Below the pieces are notes generated by a model. That model had not been told where the DNA came from. It did no database searches and was given only the letters and a program-made list of their open reading frames with translations. A stretch of DNA of 64,000 nt from Leptolyngbya ohadii IS1. Its GTDB lineage: Bacteria > Cyanobacteriota > Cyanobacteriia > Elainellales > Elainellaceae. The number at the start of each line of letters is the position of its first letter. The first letter of the stretch is position 1. A program made the translations under genes and the position numbers. The DNA is taken from the NCBI RefSeq assembly GCF_002215035.1, contig NZ_NKFP01000001.1:124001-188000 (forward strand), in the 5' to 3' direction. Shown here in pieces: positions 18,339-27,577 of the stretch.

Positions 18339-21300
18339 TTAATCTGAATGAATATTGTGGCGAGACTGCTGTTGATACAGACCGTAATACAGCTGGCGAT
18401 CGCGCATGAGCTGCTGATGCGTTCCCTGTTCGACAATCATTCCGGACTGCATGAGCAGAATCCAATCGGCGCAGGTGATGGTATTGAGGCGATGGGTAAT
18501 AAAGAAGCAGGTTCGATCGCGGAAACGCTGCATCAAATTCTCACACACCCGTTTTTCGGTTTCGTAGTCCAGGGCACTGGTTGCCTCATCAAAGATTAAT
18601 AGTTTGGGATTGCGGGCTACCACACGGGCGATCGCAATTCGCTGTCGCTGTCCGCCTGACAGAGAGCCGCCCCGTTCCCCAACCGGAGTGTTATAGCCAT
18701 CGGGGAGCTGCATGATAAAGTCATGTGCCTCAGCGATCGTTGCTGCTTCTATGACGGCTGCATCGGATATTGGTTCAAACAGGGCGATATTGTCGCGAAT
18801 CGTTCCTTCAAATAGCACGGCATCCTGGGGCACAATGCCAATCTGCTGCCGCAGGGAATCCAGGCTGACTTTGCTGACATCATATCCGTCTAAATAAATT
18901 CTGCCTGTCTGCGGGGTGTATAGGCGGGGCAACAGTTTCATCAGCGTACTTTTTCCCGATCCGCTTTGTCCGACGATCCCGACGAAGGAAGCCGGAGCAA
19001 TGTTTAAGTGAACGTTCGTTAACTGTGGATTTAACTGTGGCGTTCCCGCTCTAAAGGCAAAACTGACATCGCTGTACTGAACGTGACCGCGAATTGCAGG
19101 TAGCTGAAGCTGGGTGCGATCCTCCAATTCTTCCATTGGGGCATCTGCAATGTCTGCGAGTAGCTCCATTGAAAGTGACGTTTCCTGAAATCGCTGCCAC
19201 AGGGATGCCAGGCGCAGCAAAGGCGCGGTGACATAGCCCGCCAGAATCCGAAAGGCAATTAAGCCCCCCAGCGTCAGTTCCCCCTTTAACACCAGATCCG
19301 CCCCAACCCACAGCACCAGCAGGCTGCTCACCGTACTTAAGAAGGAATTAAACGAAGAGAATAATGTCCCCACCGTTGCCGTCTTGAAACCGCTGCTCAA
19401 ATACTGCACGTAGCGATCGCGCCAGGTTGCCTCGACGAGGGGTTCAATATGCTGTGCTTTAACGGTAAAAATGCCGCCCAAAACCTCGACCAGATAGGCT
19501 TGAACTTTGGCGTGGCGATCGGATTTTGCGCGAATTAGCTTTTTCTGAATAGCGGCAACCAGGAGCGTCGAGATCACAATCACAGGAATGCTGAGCATGA
19601 CGCACCAGGCTAAGCGGCTGCTATAGAGAAACATGACCGCAATGTAGAACAGGGAAAAGATCACGTCCAGCACCACGGTCAATGCCGTACTGGTGAGGAA
19701 CTGGCGGATATTCTCCAGCTCAGACAGGCGGGCAGAGAGTTCACCCACGGGACGCTGCTCGAAAAAGGGCAGGGGCAAATGGAGCAGATGGCGCACGATT
19801 TCAATGCCCAGATGCAGATCAACCCGGTTTGCGGTACTGGCAAACAAATACATCCGCAGGATAGAAAGCCCGCCCTCAAAGAAGGCACAGAGCAGCATCA
19901 GGATGCCAAACATGGTCATGGCGTTGGGGTTTGCCGCCACAATGACGCTGTCGATCACCTGCTGTACCAGAAGCGGATTGGCTAAATTCAAAAGCTGGAT
20001 AAACAGGGACGCGATCAAAACCTGAATTAGAATTCCCCGTTGGGTCAGCAGAATGGGCACAAACCACTGGAAGTCGAACTGCTTTGTTGGCGTATGGGGC
20101 AACCGCTCCAGCACGATCGCTCTACAAGTGTCTCCAGGCTGATTAGAAGCCGTGTCATAGCCTGTCCTATCCGACTCTAAGCGAGCTGCCAGTTCTGCTG
20201 TTTTCAGGCGCAGTAGACCTGTGCGGGGAGAAGCGACGATCGCCGTTGTGGGGGTGACTTCGTACAGCACTACCAGAATTTGCTGACACTGAAGCAGACA
20301 GGGAGTTGGCAATCGGTTCAGCCCGCCCGCTGTCGGTGTGAAATGGATTGCTTCCGCCCGCAGCCCGATCGCCTCTGCAATCCGTGAGCAAACCTCCAGT
20401 CCGTCCCAATCCTCTAACGCACGACGCCTGAGCCACTGGCGCAAAAAATCAGGACGATAGGGCACGCGAAACCAGCTACAGATCATCCCCAAGCAGGCAA
20501 CGATATCTTCGATCGGTTCAGCCAGGGGAGAACGCCATACGGGATAGTCTGATGAAGCGGGAGAGAACGCGGGAGCAGCAATTTCTGTAGATATTTCGGT
20601 AGATCCCGGAGAGGATGGCGGGAGGACAGCAGCACTACCGGAGGCAGGCAGGAGGGAAATTGGCGGCAGTCCAGAAGGCGCAACCTCCGCAGCGGGGATC
20701 TGACCCTGAATCAGAACGGATGAAAGAAAGTCGCGATCGATTCCAATCAGACGAAACGGAAAACGGGCAGTATCATCGGCACAGAGTTCCCGCATGGATT
20801 GAATGACTGTGCCAGGAGGAACCGGAAGATGGTCCCCACCGCTCAGAAGCCAGATGCGATCGGCTGCAAGGAAATCGGCATTCTGGGAATGGGAATTTAG
20901 CGAATTTGACCGGAGTGGATTGAGTGAATTTAGATTTAAGGGGGAACCTGATTTGAGGGATTGGGAAAAAATATGTTGAACGATCGCTAGCTGATTGTGT
21001 TCAATGTATCTAACCAGATCCTTTGCCTGAATGTCAGACGATCGGGTTGGTAAACTTGTCAGAAATCGCGTTAGCGTATCAAACAGTTCCAGGGAACTCA
21101 GGCGATCGCCCAGGGTTGGCATGAGATACTGGAGGGCAAGGGATTCAAAGGTGTCTGCGGACAGGGATAGCGTCAGGATTTCCTGGTCTTCCGCTGACTC
21201 CCCCACCTGAATTGCCGCTCGTGCTGAGCCGCTACAGACTCGCCGAAGCAGGCTATCCCAACCGACGATCGCTCCGGGTTCTGCAACTTCAAGGGTTGGA

Positions 21301-21524
21301 CTGTGGTAAGTAGCTGCCCCCAGGATGCGAACTCGTCCTTGAATAACATAGTGAATGGCGGAGGGTAATTCCTTCGCGGAGTGAATAACGGCTCCAGGGT
21401 AAAACGAGCAGAGCTGAAGTTGGGCGGCGATCGCTTTTCGGACTTCCTCTGGGAGAGGACTGAACAGCCAGGTTGAAAAAAATTGCGCCACAAAAGGCTG
21501 AAGCGAGACATTTACAGAGGTCAT
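18339..21524 (-). CDS. HetC-like type I ABC exporter with cyclic-nucleotide-binding and degenerate C39 domains
   Basis: The 1061-residue protein is built of an N-terminal cyclic-nucleotide-binding-like domain (about 15-150), a linker with Ser/Asn-rich repeats, a C39-peptidase-like domain (about 335-460), six-helix exporter segments (about 480-770) and a C-terminal ATPase with Walker A 'GQSGSGKST', signature 'LSGGQRQRIAIARV' and Walker B 'LLIFDEAT'. In the C39-like region the catalytic Cys position reads 'EDIVACLG' and the His and Asp motifs are also lost. It should therefore bind rather than cleave substrate, as in the C39-like domain of HlyB-type exporters. The architecture resembles HetC of heterocyst-forming cyanobacteria; that is a family comparison, not proof of function. 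Confidence 0.85.
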   Translation of the reverse strand: MTSVNVSLQPFVAQFFSTWLFSPLPEEVRKAIAAQLQLCSFYPGAVIHSAKELPSAIHYVIQGRVRILGAATYHSPTLEVAEPGAIVGWDSLLRRVCSGSARAAIQVGESAEDQEILTLSLSADTFESLALQYLMPTLGDRLSSLELFDTLTRFLTSLPTRSSDIQAKDLVRYIEHNQLAIVQHIFSQSLKSGSPLNLNSLNPLRSNSLNSHSQNADFLAADRIWLLSGGDHLPVPPGTVIQSMRELCADDTARFPFRLIGIDRDFLSSVLIQGQIPAAEVAPSGLPPISLLPASGSAAVLPPSSPGSTEISTEIAAPAFSPASSDYPVWRSPLAEPIEDIVACLGMICSWFRVPYRPDFLRQWLRRRALEDWDGLEVCSRIAEAIGLRAEAIHFTPTAGGLNRLPTPCLLQCQQILVVLYEVTPTTAIVASPRTGLLRLKTAELAARLESDRTGYDTASNQPGDTCRAIVLERLPHTPTKQFDFQWFVPILLTQRGILIQVLIASLFIQLLNLANPLLVQQVIDSVIVAANPNAMTMFGILMLLCAFFEGGLSILRMYLFASTANRVDLHLGIEIVRHLLHLPLPFFEQRPVGELSARLSELENIRQFLTSTALTVVLDVIFSLFYIAVMFLYSSRLAWCVMLSIPVIVISTLLVAAIQKKLIRAKSDRHAKVQAYLVEVLGGIFTVKAQHIEPLVEATWRDRYVQYLSSGFKTATVGTLFSSFNSFLSTVSSLLVLWVGADLVLKGELTLGGLIAFRILAGYVTAPLLRLASLWQRFQETSLSMELLADIADAPMEELEDRTQLQLPAIRGHVQYSDVSFAFRAGTPQLNPQLTNVHLNIAPASFVGIVGQSGSGKSTLMKLLPRLYTPQTGRIYLDGYDVSKVSLDSLRQQIGIVPQDAVLFEGTIRDNIALFEPISDAAVIEAATIAEAHDFIMQLPDGYNTPVGERGGSLSGGQRQRIAIARVVARNPKLLIFDEATSALDYETEKRVCENLMQRFRDRTCFFITHRLNTITCADWILLMQSGMIVEQGTHQQLMRDRQLYYGLYQQQSRHNIHSD

Positions 21525-21540
21525 TGCTGCCGATTCTTAA

Positions 21541-21583
21541 TTTTCTGGGCTTACTTTCTGGGCTTACTTTCTGGGCTTAATTC
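21541..21583. repeat. Short tandem repeat between PPIase and exporter genes
   Basis: The 14-nt unit TTTCTGGGCTTACT occurs about three times in the 59-bp gap between the two secretion genes. Confidence 0.65.
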
Positions 21584-22375
21584 TCAATCCGAAAGAACTT
21601 CGACAGTGTCGGGGGTGGCAAGGAAGGAGCGTACCTGAGCCTTTAGCCAGCGATCGAACAAACCATTGATGAGCTGAAGCCAAACGGCGTCGGTGAGTCG
21701 GGCAAGAATTAGCCGCTCTAGCCGCACCACCCAAAAATGATCGGCAACGGCAATAGGACCATAAATCGCGCCGGGCTGTCCCTGGCGAAACAGGTTAGCA
21801 ATTTCGAGGGGAAGGGTTGATAGGGAAACGGGACCTATCCAGCCCTGCATCGCTTGTTTGGAACCAGTCCGATCGCCTTCTACCATCGAATATTGCTCAA
21901 CTAGTTGGGCGAAGTCTGCGCCCTCATCCCGCAGCAGAAAGAAGATTTCCTCCGCCAGCGATCGCTCGCTCAGTTGCAGCAGGGAATACTCGACCTGATC
22001 CAGCTCTGACTTCCGCTTGAGGAATTCACTCACGACCTGATCGGCAAAATTGATTTGTTTGAATTTCTGCACCTGCAATTCCCGTAGTACGACTGCCTGA
22101 AAATACTCTGCGGTGACGCCCGCTTGTTCGCACCACTGCTGGAGGAAAGTGGCGAAGTTTTCCGGTGTTTCTCCCGGCACCTCGTTTGATTCCCCCCCAT
22201 GCATTTTGCCCGCCAACGCCCGCAGCAATTCCTGTTCGGAGAGCGTAATAGATTCGATCGCCTCATCGAGTAGCATCTGCCCAATCAGGGGTTCCATTAA
22301 CTTGTATCGCACCAGTGCAGCGATAATTTCATCACTTCCTAAGCGACGACTCCCAATCTTTAAACAGGTATTCAT
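21584..22375 (-). CDS. Parvulin/SurA-like peptidyl-prolyl isomerase of a secretion locus
   Basis: A 263-residue protein without a signal peptide. The N-terminal half is a helical SurA-like chaperone part (about 1-130). The second half contains a parvulin-type core ('EEIFFLLRDEGADFAQLVEQYS', 'GWIGPVSLSTLP', 'QGQPGAIYGPIAVADHFWVVRLE'). It is the first gene of the minus-strand set PPIase, ABC exporter, HlyD. PPIase-like proteins are often encoded beside cyanobacterial type I exporters and probably keep substrates export-competent in the cytoplasm; that role is inferred from context. Confidence 0.8.
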   Translation of the reverse strand: MNTCLKIGSRRLGSDEIIAALVRYKLMEPLIGQMLLDEAIESITLSEQELLRALAGKMHGGESNEVPGETPENFATFLQQWCEQAGVTAEYFQAVVLRELQVQKFKQINFADQVVSEFLKRKSELDQVEYSLLQLSERSLAEEIFFLLRDEGADFAQLVEQYSMVEGDRTGSKQAMQGWIGPVSLSTLPLEIANLFRQGQPGAIYGPIAVADHFWVVRLERLILARLTDAVWLQLINGLFDRWLKAQVRSFLATPDTVEVLSD

Positions 22376-23460
22376 ACCGCGTACCTTAAGTTCAGTAAAT
22401 TGGATTTAGCAGACTAGATTCAGCGGACTAGATTCAGCAGACTGGATTCAGCAGATCGTTTCCAAACTGCCTGCCGTCATGGATGCTGCGATCGGCTCAG
22501 GTCTTAGTCCAACCGATCATTAGGATCATTTGATCGTGAGATCGTGCAGCAGTGCTGTAGTTCTGTCGGAAAAAATTCTGTGGGGGTGGATTGTCATCAC
22601 CCTTCTGCTGGCGAGTTCCGGATATTCAATTGATAGGTCTAAGAATAGATCTCAGCCCATTTAGTTGCCTGTTTATCTGCCCTTCTATTTGCTCGTACCG
22701 CTGCCCTTGCTTAACTGAGTATGACCCGGCTGTGGCGGAGCTTTATATTCAGCATACAGTATCTTTAATAATTGGAACTATCTAATTTCTTTTGGTTCCA
22801 GTTAATAATCAGGTTTTGAGTAGCAAATAGCACATTCACTGTTTGTACTTAGTCTGAGTATTGCGTGACCTTTCATCTGTCTAAATCAGGCTTCATCGAA
22901 CATTGTCCCTTCCGTAGCGAAGATGTTCAGACACTGGTTCGTTGGTATATATAATCAAATTCTATTTATGATTCTTCTGCGATTCTCAGGTTGGCGCAGA
23001 CCTGGAATTCTTCTACTATGTTGTTTGGGAAATTTGCCGTTGTTTGGGAAATTTGCAATTGACGTGAACTAGACGCAATCGCGCGATCGTCCTTCTTCAC
23101 CCTAAGGAAAATTTTGAGAAATTTCCGTAATTCTTAATATTGTCGGATCAATAGCCGGATCAATCACTGCTTTGATTGCGTGAACGAAACACCGATCAAA
23201 TCAGGGACACTACCGTCGTCGGCAGACGAATATCCTGCTTGTGTTTATCCCGCCATTCACAAATATTCGTTATTTCTTGCGTTCTGCAAGCCTTCAGTTT
23301 CCTGCCGTCCTAGTCTAAAACCGTGTACGCCGAAACTTTAATCTTCATGCTGGCGTCCAATGGGCGATCGCAAATGCGTTCATCCTGGTTTGTTTATTTC
23401 GGTTTCTTGATTTCAGTTTGACCCATTTCAGTTTGACCCATTTCACTGAAGGATTTTCTT
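22376..23460. other. Long divergent intergenic region of the secretion locus
   Basis: This 1085-bp region separates the secretion operon (minus strand) from the RTX gene (plus strand) and should carry both promoters. It contains a 14-nt tandem repeat (TTCAGCGGACTAGA-type, about 22404-22456) and a duplicated CAGTTTGACCCATTT near 23412-23445. No gene with a ribosome site is seen. The region is long enough to hide a regulatory RNA, but I cannot show one. Confidence 0.5.
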
Positions 23461-24354
23461 ATGATTAGTTCCACCCAAAAAGAACTCGATGCAATTCTTG
23501 CGCTGCTGCAAAACAATAAGGTGATTACGCCTGTGAAGGGGAAAAAACGCTTCCTGGGCACCCGCACGGATGATGTTTTTCTTGGCAGATTGGGCAATGA
23601 TATAGCGGAAGGACGGAATGGAAACGATGCGCTGGTTGGCAGGGCAGGAGACGATCGCTTCTCTGGCGGCAGGGGCAATGATCTGGTAATGGGCGGCGAT
23701 GGACTGGATATTCTGACGGGCAATAGCGGCGCAGATTCTCTCTTTGGCGATGCGGGTGCCGATCAGTTAAATGGCGGCAGTGAGGCAGATTATCTGGATG
23801 GTGGCGCAGAGGCTGATATTCTGATCGGCGGTAACGGCATTGACCAGATTGTAGGCGGCGATGGGATTGATACCCTAACTGGCGGCGCAGATAACGATCA
23901 GTTCATCTATGGCGGAAATCTCTTTGCCAACGGAACCGCAGCCCTCGCCGGACGGACGGGAATCGCTGTACTAAATCAGCCCGATATTATCAAGGACTAC
24001 ACGATCGGTCAGGATCAGCTTGTGTTTGATAAGCAGGATACCAATATCACCAATATCGTGTTCCAGAAGGGCATTACTTCCCAGCTTGCGGATGGAAATG
24101 TGATTGTTTTGCAGGATGGTTTTGCGGCGGCAGGTGCGGCGGCTCGTGCCATTGCAAACAACGACAACGTTCAGGCAAATGAAGGGATTTTTGTTTACTT
24201 CAATACCACCCTGGGGCTAACGCGGGTTGTGTATTCCAGGGATCTGGGTGATGGCGGCAATGTTAGCGTTCTGGCAAATCTGGATAACCAGCGAGGAGCC
24301 GCAGGGCTGGCAAACCTGTCTAGCTTCACCGCAGCTGATTTTGCCCTAATGTAG
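23461..24354 (+). CDS. RTX calcium-binding protein
   Basis: A 297-residue protein without a signal peptide. Residues about 35-150 carry tandem nonapeptide repeats of the GGxGxDxLx type ('GGDGLDILTGNSGADSLFG', 'GGNGIDQIVGGDGIDTLTGG'), which fold into a calcium-bound beta roll outside the cell. The C-terminal part ('DIIKDYTIGQDQLVFDKQD') is the common tail of cyanobacterial RTX proteins and probably holds the type I secretion signal. The adjacent divergent exporter has a C39-like domain without protease residues, as expected for RTX cargo. I infer it is exported by that system. Confidence 0.9.
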   Translation: MISSTQKELDAILALLQNNKVITPVKGKKRFLGTRTDDVFLGRLGNDIAEGRNGNDALVGRAGDDRFSGGRGNDLVMGGDGLDILTGNSGADSLFGDAGADQLNGGSEADYLDGGAEADILIGGNGIDQIVGGDGIDTLTGGADNDQFIYGGNLFANGTAALAGRTGIAVLNQPDIIKDYTIGQDQLVFDKQDTNITNIVFQKGITSQLADGNVIVLQDGFAAAGAAARAIANNDNVQANEGIFVYFNTTLGLTRVVYSRDLGDGGNVSVLANLDNQRGAAGLANLSSFTAADFALM

Positions 24355-24358
24355 TCTA

Positions 24359-24414
24359 CTGTGTATAGCTCACTGTACGTAGCCCGCTGTACGTAGCCCA
24401 CTGCATGTAGTCCA
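24359..24414. repeat. 14-nt tandem repeat after the RTX gene
   Basis: Four consecutive units related to CTGTACGTAGCCCA begin directly after the RTX stop codon, at 24359, 24373, 24387 and 24401. Confidence 0.75.
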
Positions 24415-24430
24415 CTATAGAACCGCACTT

Positions 24431-24464
24431 CAGTCGATCGGCGCTGAGCGTAAACGATCGACTG
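24431..24464 (+). terminator. Inverted repeat, possible terminator of the RTX gene
   Basis: CAGTCGATCG at 24431-24440 pairs perfectly with CGATCGACTG at 24455-24464 around a 14-nt loop. No strong T run follows, so termination is possible rather than clear. Confidence 0.4.
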
Positions 24465-24539
24465 AATCCCTTAATCGGCGTTGCAAAGACGTCAAATCTC
24501 TGCTCCTGTAAATCGATCGTCCATCAGGGAAGTTTGACT

Positions 24540-25580
24540 ATGACTCATCGTATTCTCGAATGTGGGGCGATCGCCTGCTCCGCAGTAATTGTGACGCAAT
24601 GGTTTCCCTCCTTCGCGGTTCAGCTTCCTACCGCTGGTTGCCAGAAAAAGGCTGATTCGGAATCTGTTCATTCTCCTCTGGATTCTGCCCCGGAAACTCA
24701 AGTCTGTCTCGATGAGATGCTTTCCCTGGTAGAGGGCTTGCCGGAACGGTTCAGATTGCAGTGGAGTCAGAGCCGATCATCGCAGTTGCCCCGCAGTCTG
24801 GAACGGGAATACCAACAGCTTGTTGAACAGGCGCAAACGCTGGTAACTCAAAATCGGGTTGCCGAGGCGATCGTTGTCGCATCTGCAATTCCCCAGAACA
24901 GCCGCTCCTTTGATTTAGCCCATCAGTTGCAGGAAACCTGGTCGCAGGACGTCCTACAACAGGCAGGCAGTCACTATCAGCAAGCCGAGCTAACAGCGGC
25001 ACTTAATCTTTTGAAAGCAATCCCAACCGTCAGTTCTCACTACCGTCAGGCAACGCAACTTAAACGGCAATGGCAGCAGCAGGCTGTCCAACTTTACCAG
25101 GCGATCGCTGCAAGCAAGGCAGGCAACTGGCAGGGTGCTATCCAGCAGCTTGAAAGGCTCAAAGGAACGCCTTTGTTTTACAGTTTGCCTGTTCAGGAAC
25201 TCTGGCAAATTGCCACCATCAAAATGCTGGAGCCGGATGCAAACCTGCTGCACCTTGCATCGATCATGGATTCAACCGCGTTCCCTGAAGCATCTTTTCC
25301 TTCGTCTTCCCGCTCTGCAACTGTTGTCTTCCCCCTTGTTGTTTCCCCTGCTTCCCGCCCGTCACGCCTGGAGACGATCGCCGATCGCGCCCTGCAAGTT
25401 TCCGGTCAAGCTCTTTTGATCAGCAAACTAGCGAAGCCTGACCGCCAGCCAGCGACGCCACCTCCGGAATCGTTTAAGCTAGAAGCCAGTCCCACCTCTA
25501 CGCTGGATAAACGCCCTGAAGGCAGGCGCAGGACGATCGCAAAACCAGACAGCTCTGGAAAAAATAATTCAGCGATCTAG
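24540..25580 (+). CDS. Exported helical-repeat protein of unknown function
   Basis: I prefer the ATG at 24540 to an in-frame TTG six bases earlier. The product is 346 residues. A hydrophobic N-terminal stretch (about 8-30) suggests a signal peptide or membrane anchor. Residues about 90-230 form Gln/Ala-rich helical repeats of about 35 residues ('YQQLVEQAQTLVTQNRVAEAIVVASAI', 'LYQAIAASKAGNWQGAIQQLERL') that look TPR-like. The C-terminal part is Ser/Pro-rich and basic. It follows the RTX gene on the same strand, but the inverted repeat and tandem repeats between them argue for separate transcription. The function is not recognised. Confidence 0.65.
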   Translation: MTHRILECGAIACSAVIVTQWFPSFAVQLPTAGCQKKADSESVHSPLDSAPETQVCLDEMLSLVEGLPERFRLQWSQSRSSQLPRSLEREYQQLVEQAQTLVTQNRVAEAIVVASAIPQNSRSFDLAHQLQETWSQDVLQQAGSHYQQAELTAALNLLKAIPTVSSHYRQATQLKRQWQQQAVQLYQAIAASKAGNWQGAIQQLERLKGTPLFYSLPVQELWQIATIKMLEPDANLLHLASIMDSTAFPEASFPSSSRSATVVFPLVVSPASRPSRLETIADRALQVSGQALLISKLAKPDRQPATPPPESFKLEASPTSTLDKRPEGRRRTIAKPDSSGKNNSAI

Positions 25581-25617
25581 ACCCGCCATCCTGATAGCCA
25601 AATTTGTTCTATTAATA

Positions 25618-25659
25618 AAATCAGCCAGACAGGTAAGTTGCAATCCTGACGGCTGATTT
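25618..25659. terminator. Bidirectional terminator between convergent genes
   Basis: AAATCAGCC (25618-25626) pairs with GGCTGATTT (25651-25659), with further internal pairing. A-rich DNA precedes it and T-rich DNA follows, so it can act on both strands between the convergent helical-repeat and FHA-ferredoxin genes. Confidence 0.65.
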
Positions 25660-25731
25660 GTTTGTTCTATGGAGATTTGAATAAGAAGCCCCCAGGAGCA
25701 TGAATCTGAGGGCGGCATAAACGATCGCAAT

Positions 25732-27537
25732 TTACGCTTCTAGAACCAGTCGATCGACCGGATAGCCTACACAGGCAAGCACATAGCCTGCTGCTTCATC
25801 GTCGGCAGTGAGCGCTACAGGACGAGTTTCATAATGAACTTTTCCTTCACGGGCAGCTACCTTACAAGCACCACAGGCTCCTGTACGGCAGGCATGACGA
25901 AGCTGAACTCCCGCTTGCTCGGCTACCTCCAAGATAGATAGATTGCCATCGGCTAGAACCTCCTGCCCCGACTGAGCAAACTTAACGATCGGGACATCAA
26001 GGGAAGATGTAGATGCAGAAGATCCGGACGGAGCAGGGAATGAAGAAGCCGACTTAGAGGAAGCAGATGTAGAAGATGCAGATGCAGAAGATGCGGGTGA
26101 AGAAGATACGGATGAAGACTCCGTAGATCTGGCTACAGAAGATGCTGCTAAGCCTGTATGCCCATTGGTATGCCCATTGCTATGTCCACCATTATGCCCA
26201 CTATGAAATTGGGAAACGGGGAAATGAAAGGGAATGGTTGGAAAGTCAGAGGGACTAGAGTGTGAGCTAGACGAGGAAACGGACGGTGAGATAGTCTGTG
26301 AGGACTTAGAAGAAACCGATCGCGCAGTGCCGCCAAAACTTTCTGCATGATAGTTCTCCATTGGAAAACTCATGGATTCCAGCACATCCCGGATATCCTG
26401 TGTAAAGCCTTCTGCACCACAGACATAGACGGCACGTTCCAGCACATCCGGAACAACCAGACTCATCATCATCCTGGAAATTCTACCCGTTAAGCCCATC
26501 CATGCCTGGGTAGGCGGGGGTTGGGTCAAGGTTACTGCCAGGTGAAAATTGGGCATTTGGGCAGCCATTGCGGAGAGTTCGCTTCTAAAGATCAGATCCT
26601 TGAGCGTTCGGGCACTGTGCAGAAAAACAATGTCTGTGTCCAGCAGCATATCCTGTACCCACCGTGCCATCGACATCACTGGCGTAATGCCACTTCCAGC
26701 AGAAAGCAGCAGCATTTTTGCCGGTACGTTGGGTAAACAGGTGAACTGTCCCATTGCGCCCCCCAGAAGCCGTACCCGATCGCCTACTTTGAAACAATCA
26801 TGCAGCCAGTTTGAGACTAAACCGGGAGGCGCTTTCTCTTTATTCTCAAAATTTCGATTGCTCGAATGATTGCCCGAATGATTGCCCGAATTTTTACCCC
26901 CCGCTCCTGGGGATCGTGCCGTGTTGGCAGAACGATACCGTTTGACGGTCAAATCTAGATGGTAGGGACGGGTGGGAGAAGAGGAGATCGAATAGCAGCG
27001 TACAGCGGTCTGTCCATCAATTTCTACTTCTAAATTGACAAACTGCCCCGGCATGAAGCTGAACAAAACGGGCGGCTCGGCAACCAGGGAGAAGGTTTTA
27101 ACATCGGGTGTTTCCTGGATAATGCGGCAGCAGCGGCAAGTGATGTCCCCCCCATCCCAATGTTGCTCTGGAATTTGCGGACGGGTTTGAGACAGGACTG
27201 GCGCGGCGACCAATGCGGGCGGTGAGAGTTCTTCGACGTAGAGCAGCATTTCCCCCAGTTGCAGCAGATCCCCCGATCGCAGCAAGCAGAGATTGTTCGC
27301 GGATACCGGAGTGCCATTCAGCAGCGATCCCGCCGTGCTGCCTGCATCTGCAAAGTAATAAGTTCCGTCACAGTACAGCACTCGTCCGTGAACACGACTG
27401 ACATCAGGACTGGTTAATACCAGATCGCAGGACGGATTGCGCCCAACGATCCATTCCGTCTGTCCAGCATAGGTTTGTTCCAGACAATGAACCTGAAATT
27501 GCTGATGCTCAAAATTAACGGATTTGAATTTCAACAT
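25732..27537 (-). CDS. FHA-domain / flavin reductase / 2Fe-2S ferredoxin fusion
   Basis: The 601-residue protein joins three modules. Residues 1-105 are an FHA phosphothreonine-binding domain ('VGRNPSCDLVL', Ser47-Arg48 and His50). Residues about 130-400 are a ferredoxin-NADP reductase-type FAD/NAD(P) domain (flavin motif R180-C-Y-S183; later 'LLSAGSGITPVMSM' and 'VYVCGAEGF'). A His/Gly then Ser/Ala-rich linker (about 430-520) leads to a plant-type 2Fe-2S domain with Cys550, Cys555, Cys558 and Cys589. The last two modules form an electron-transfer chain as in hybrid-cluster-protein reductases. FHA fusion suggests control by protein phosphorylation or docking. The gene lies 40 bp after a membrane Fe-S protein gene on the same strand. 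Confidence 0.85.
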   Translation of the reverse strand: MLKFKSVNFEHQQFQVHCLEQTYAGQTEWIVGRNPSCDLVLTSPDVSRVHGRVLYCDGTYYFADAGSTAGSLLNGTPVSANNLCLLRSGDLLQLGEMLLYVEELSPPALVAAPVLSQTRPQIPEQHWDGGDITCRCCRIIQETPDVKTFSLVAEPPVLFSFMPGQFVNLEVEIDGQTAVRCYSISSSPTRPYHLDLTVKRYRSANTARSPGAGGKNSGNHSGNHSSNRNFENKEKAPPGLVSNWLHDCFKVGDRVRLLGGAMGQFTCLPNVPAKMLLLSAGSGITPVMSMARWVQDMLLDTDIVFLHSARTLKDLIFRSELSAMAAQMPNFHLAVTLTQPPPTQAWMGLTGRISRMMMSLVVPDVLERAVYVCGAEGFTQDIRDVLESMSFPMENYHAESFGGTARSVSSKSSQTISPSVSSSSSHSSPSDFPTIPFHFPVSQFHSGHNGGHSNGHTNGHTGLAASSVARSTESSSVSSSPASSASASSTSASSKSASSFPAPSGSSASTSSLDVPIVKFAQSGQEVLADGNLSILEVAEQAGVQLRHACRTGACGACKVAAREGKVHYETRPVALTADDEAAGYVLACVGYPVDRLVLEA

Positions 27538-27577
27538 AGTTTGCAGAATCCTCTAGCGAATAGTTGGTCATACTCCA

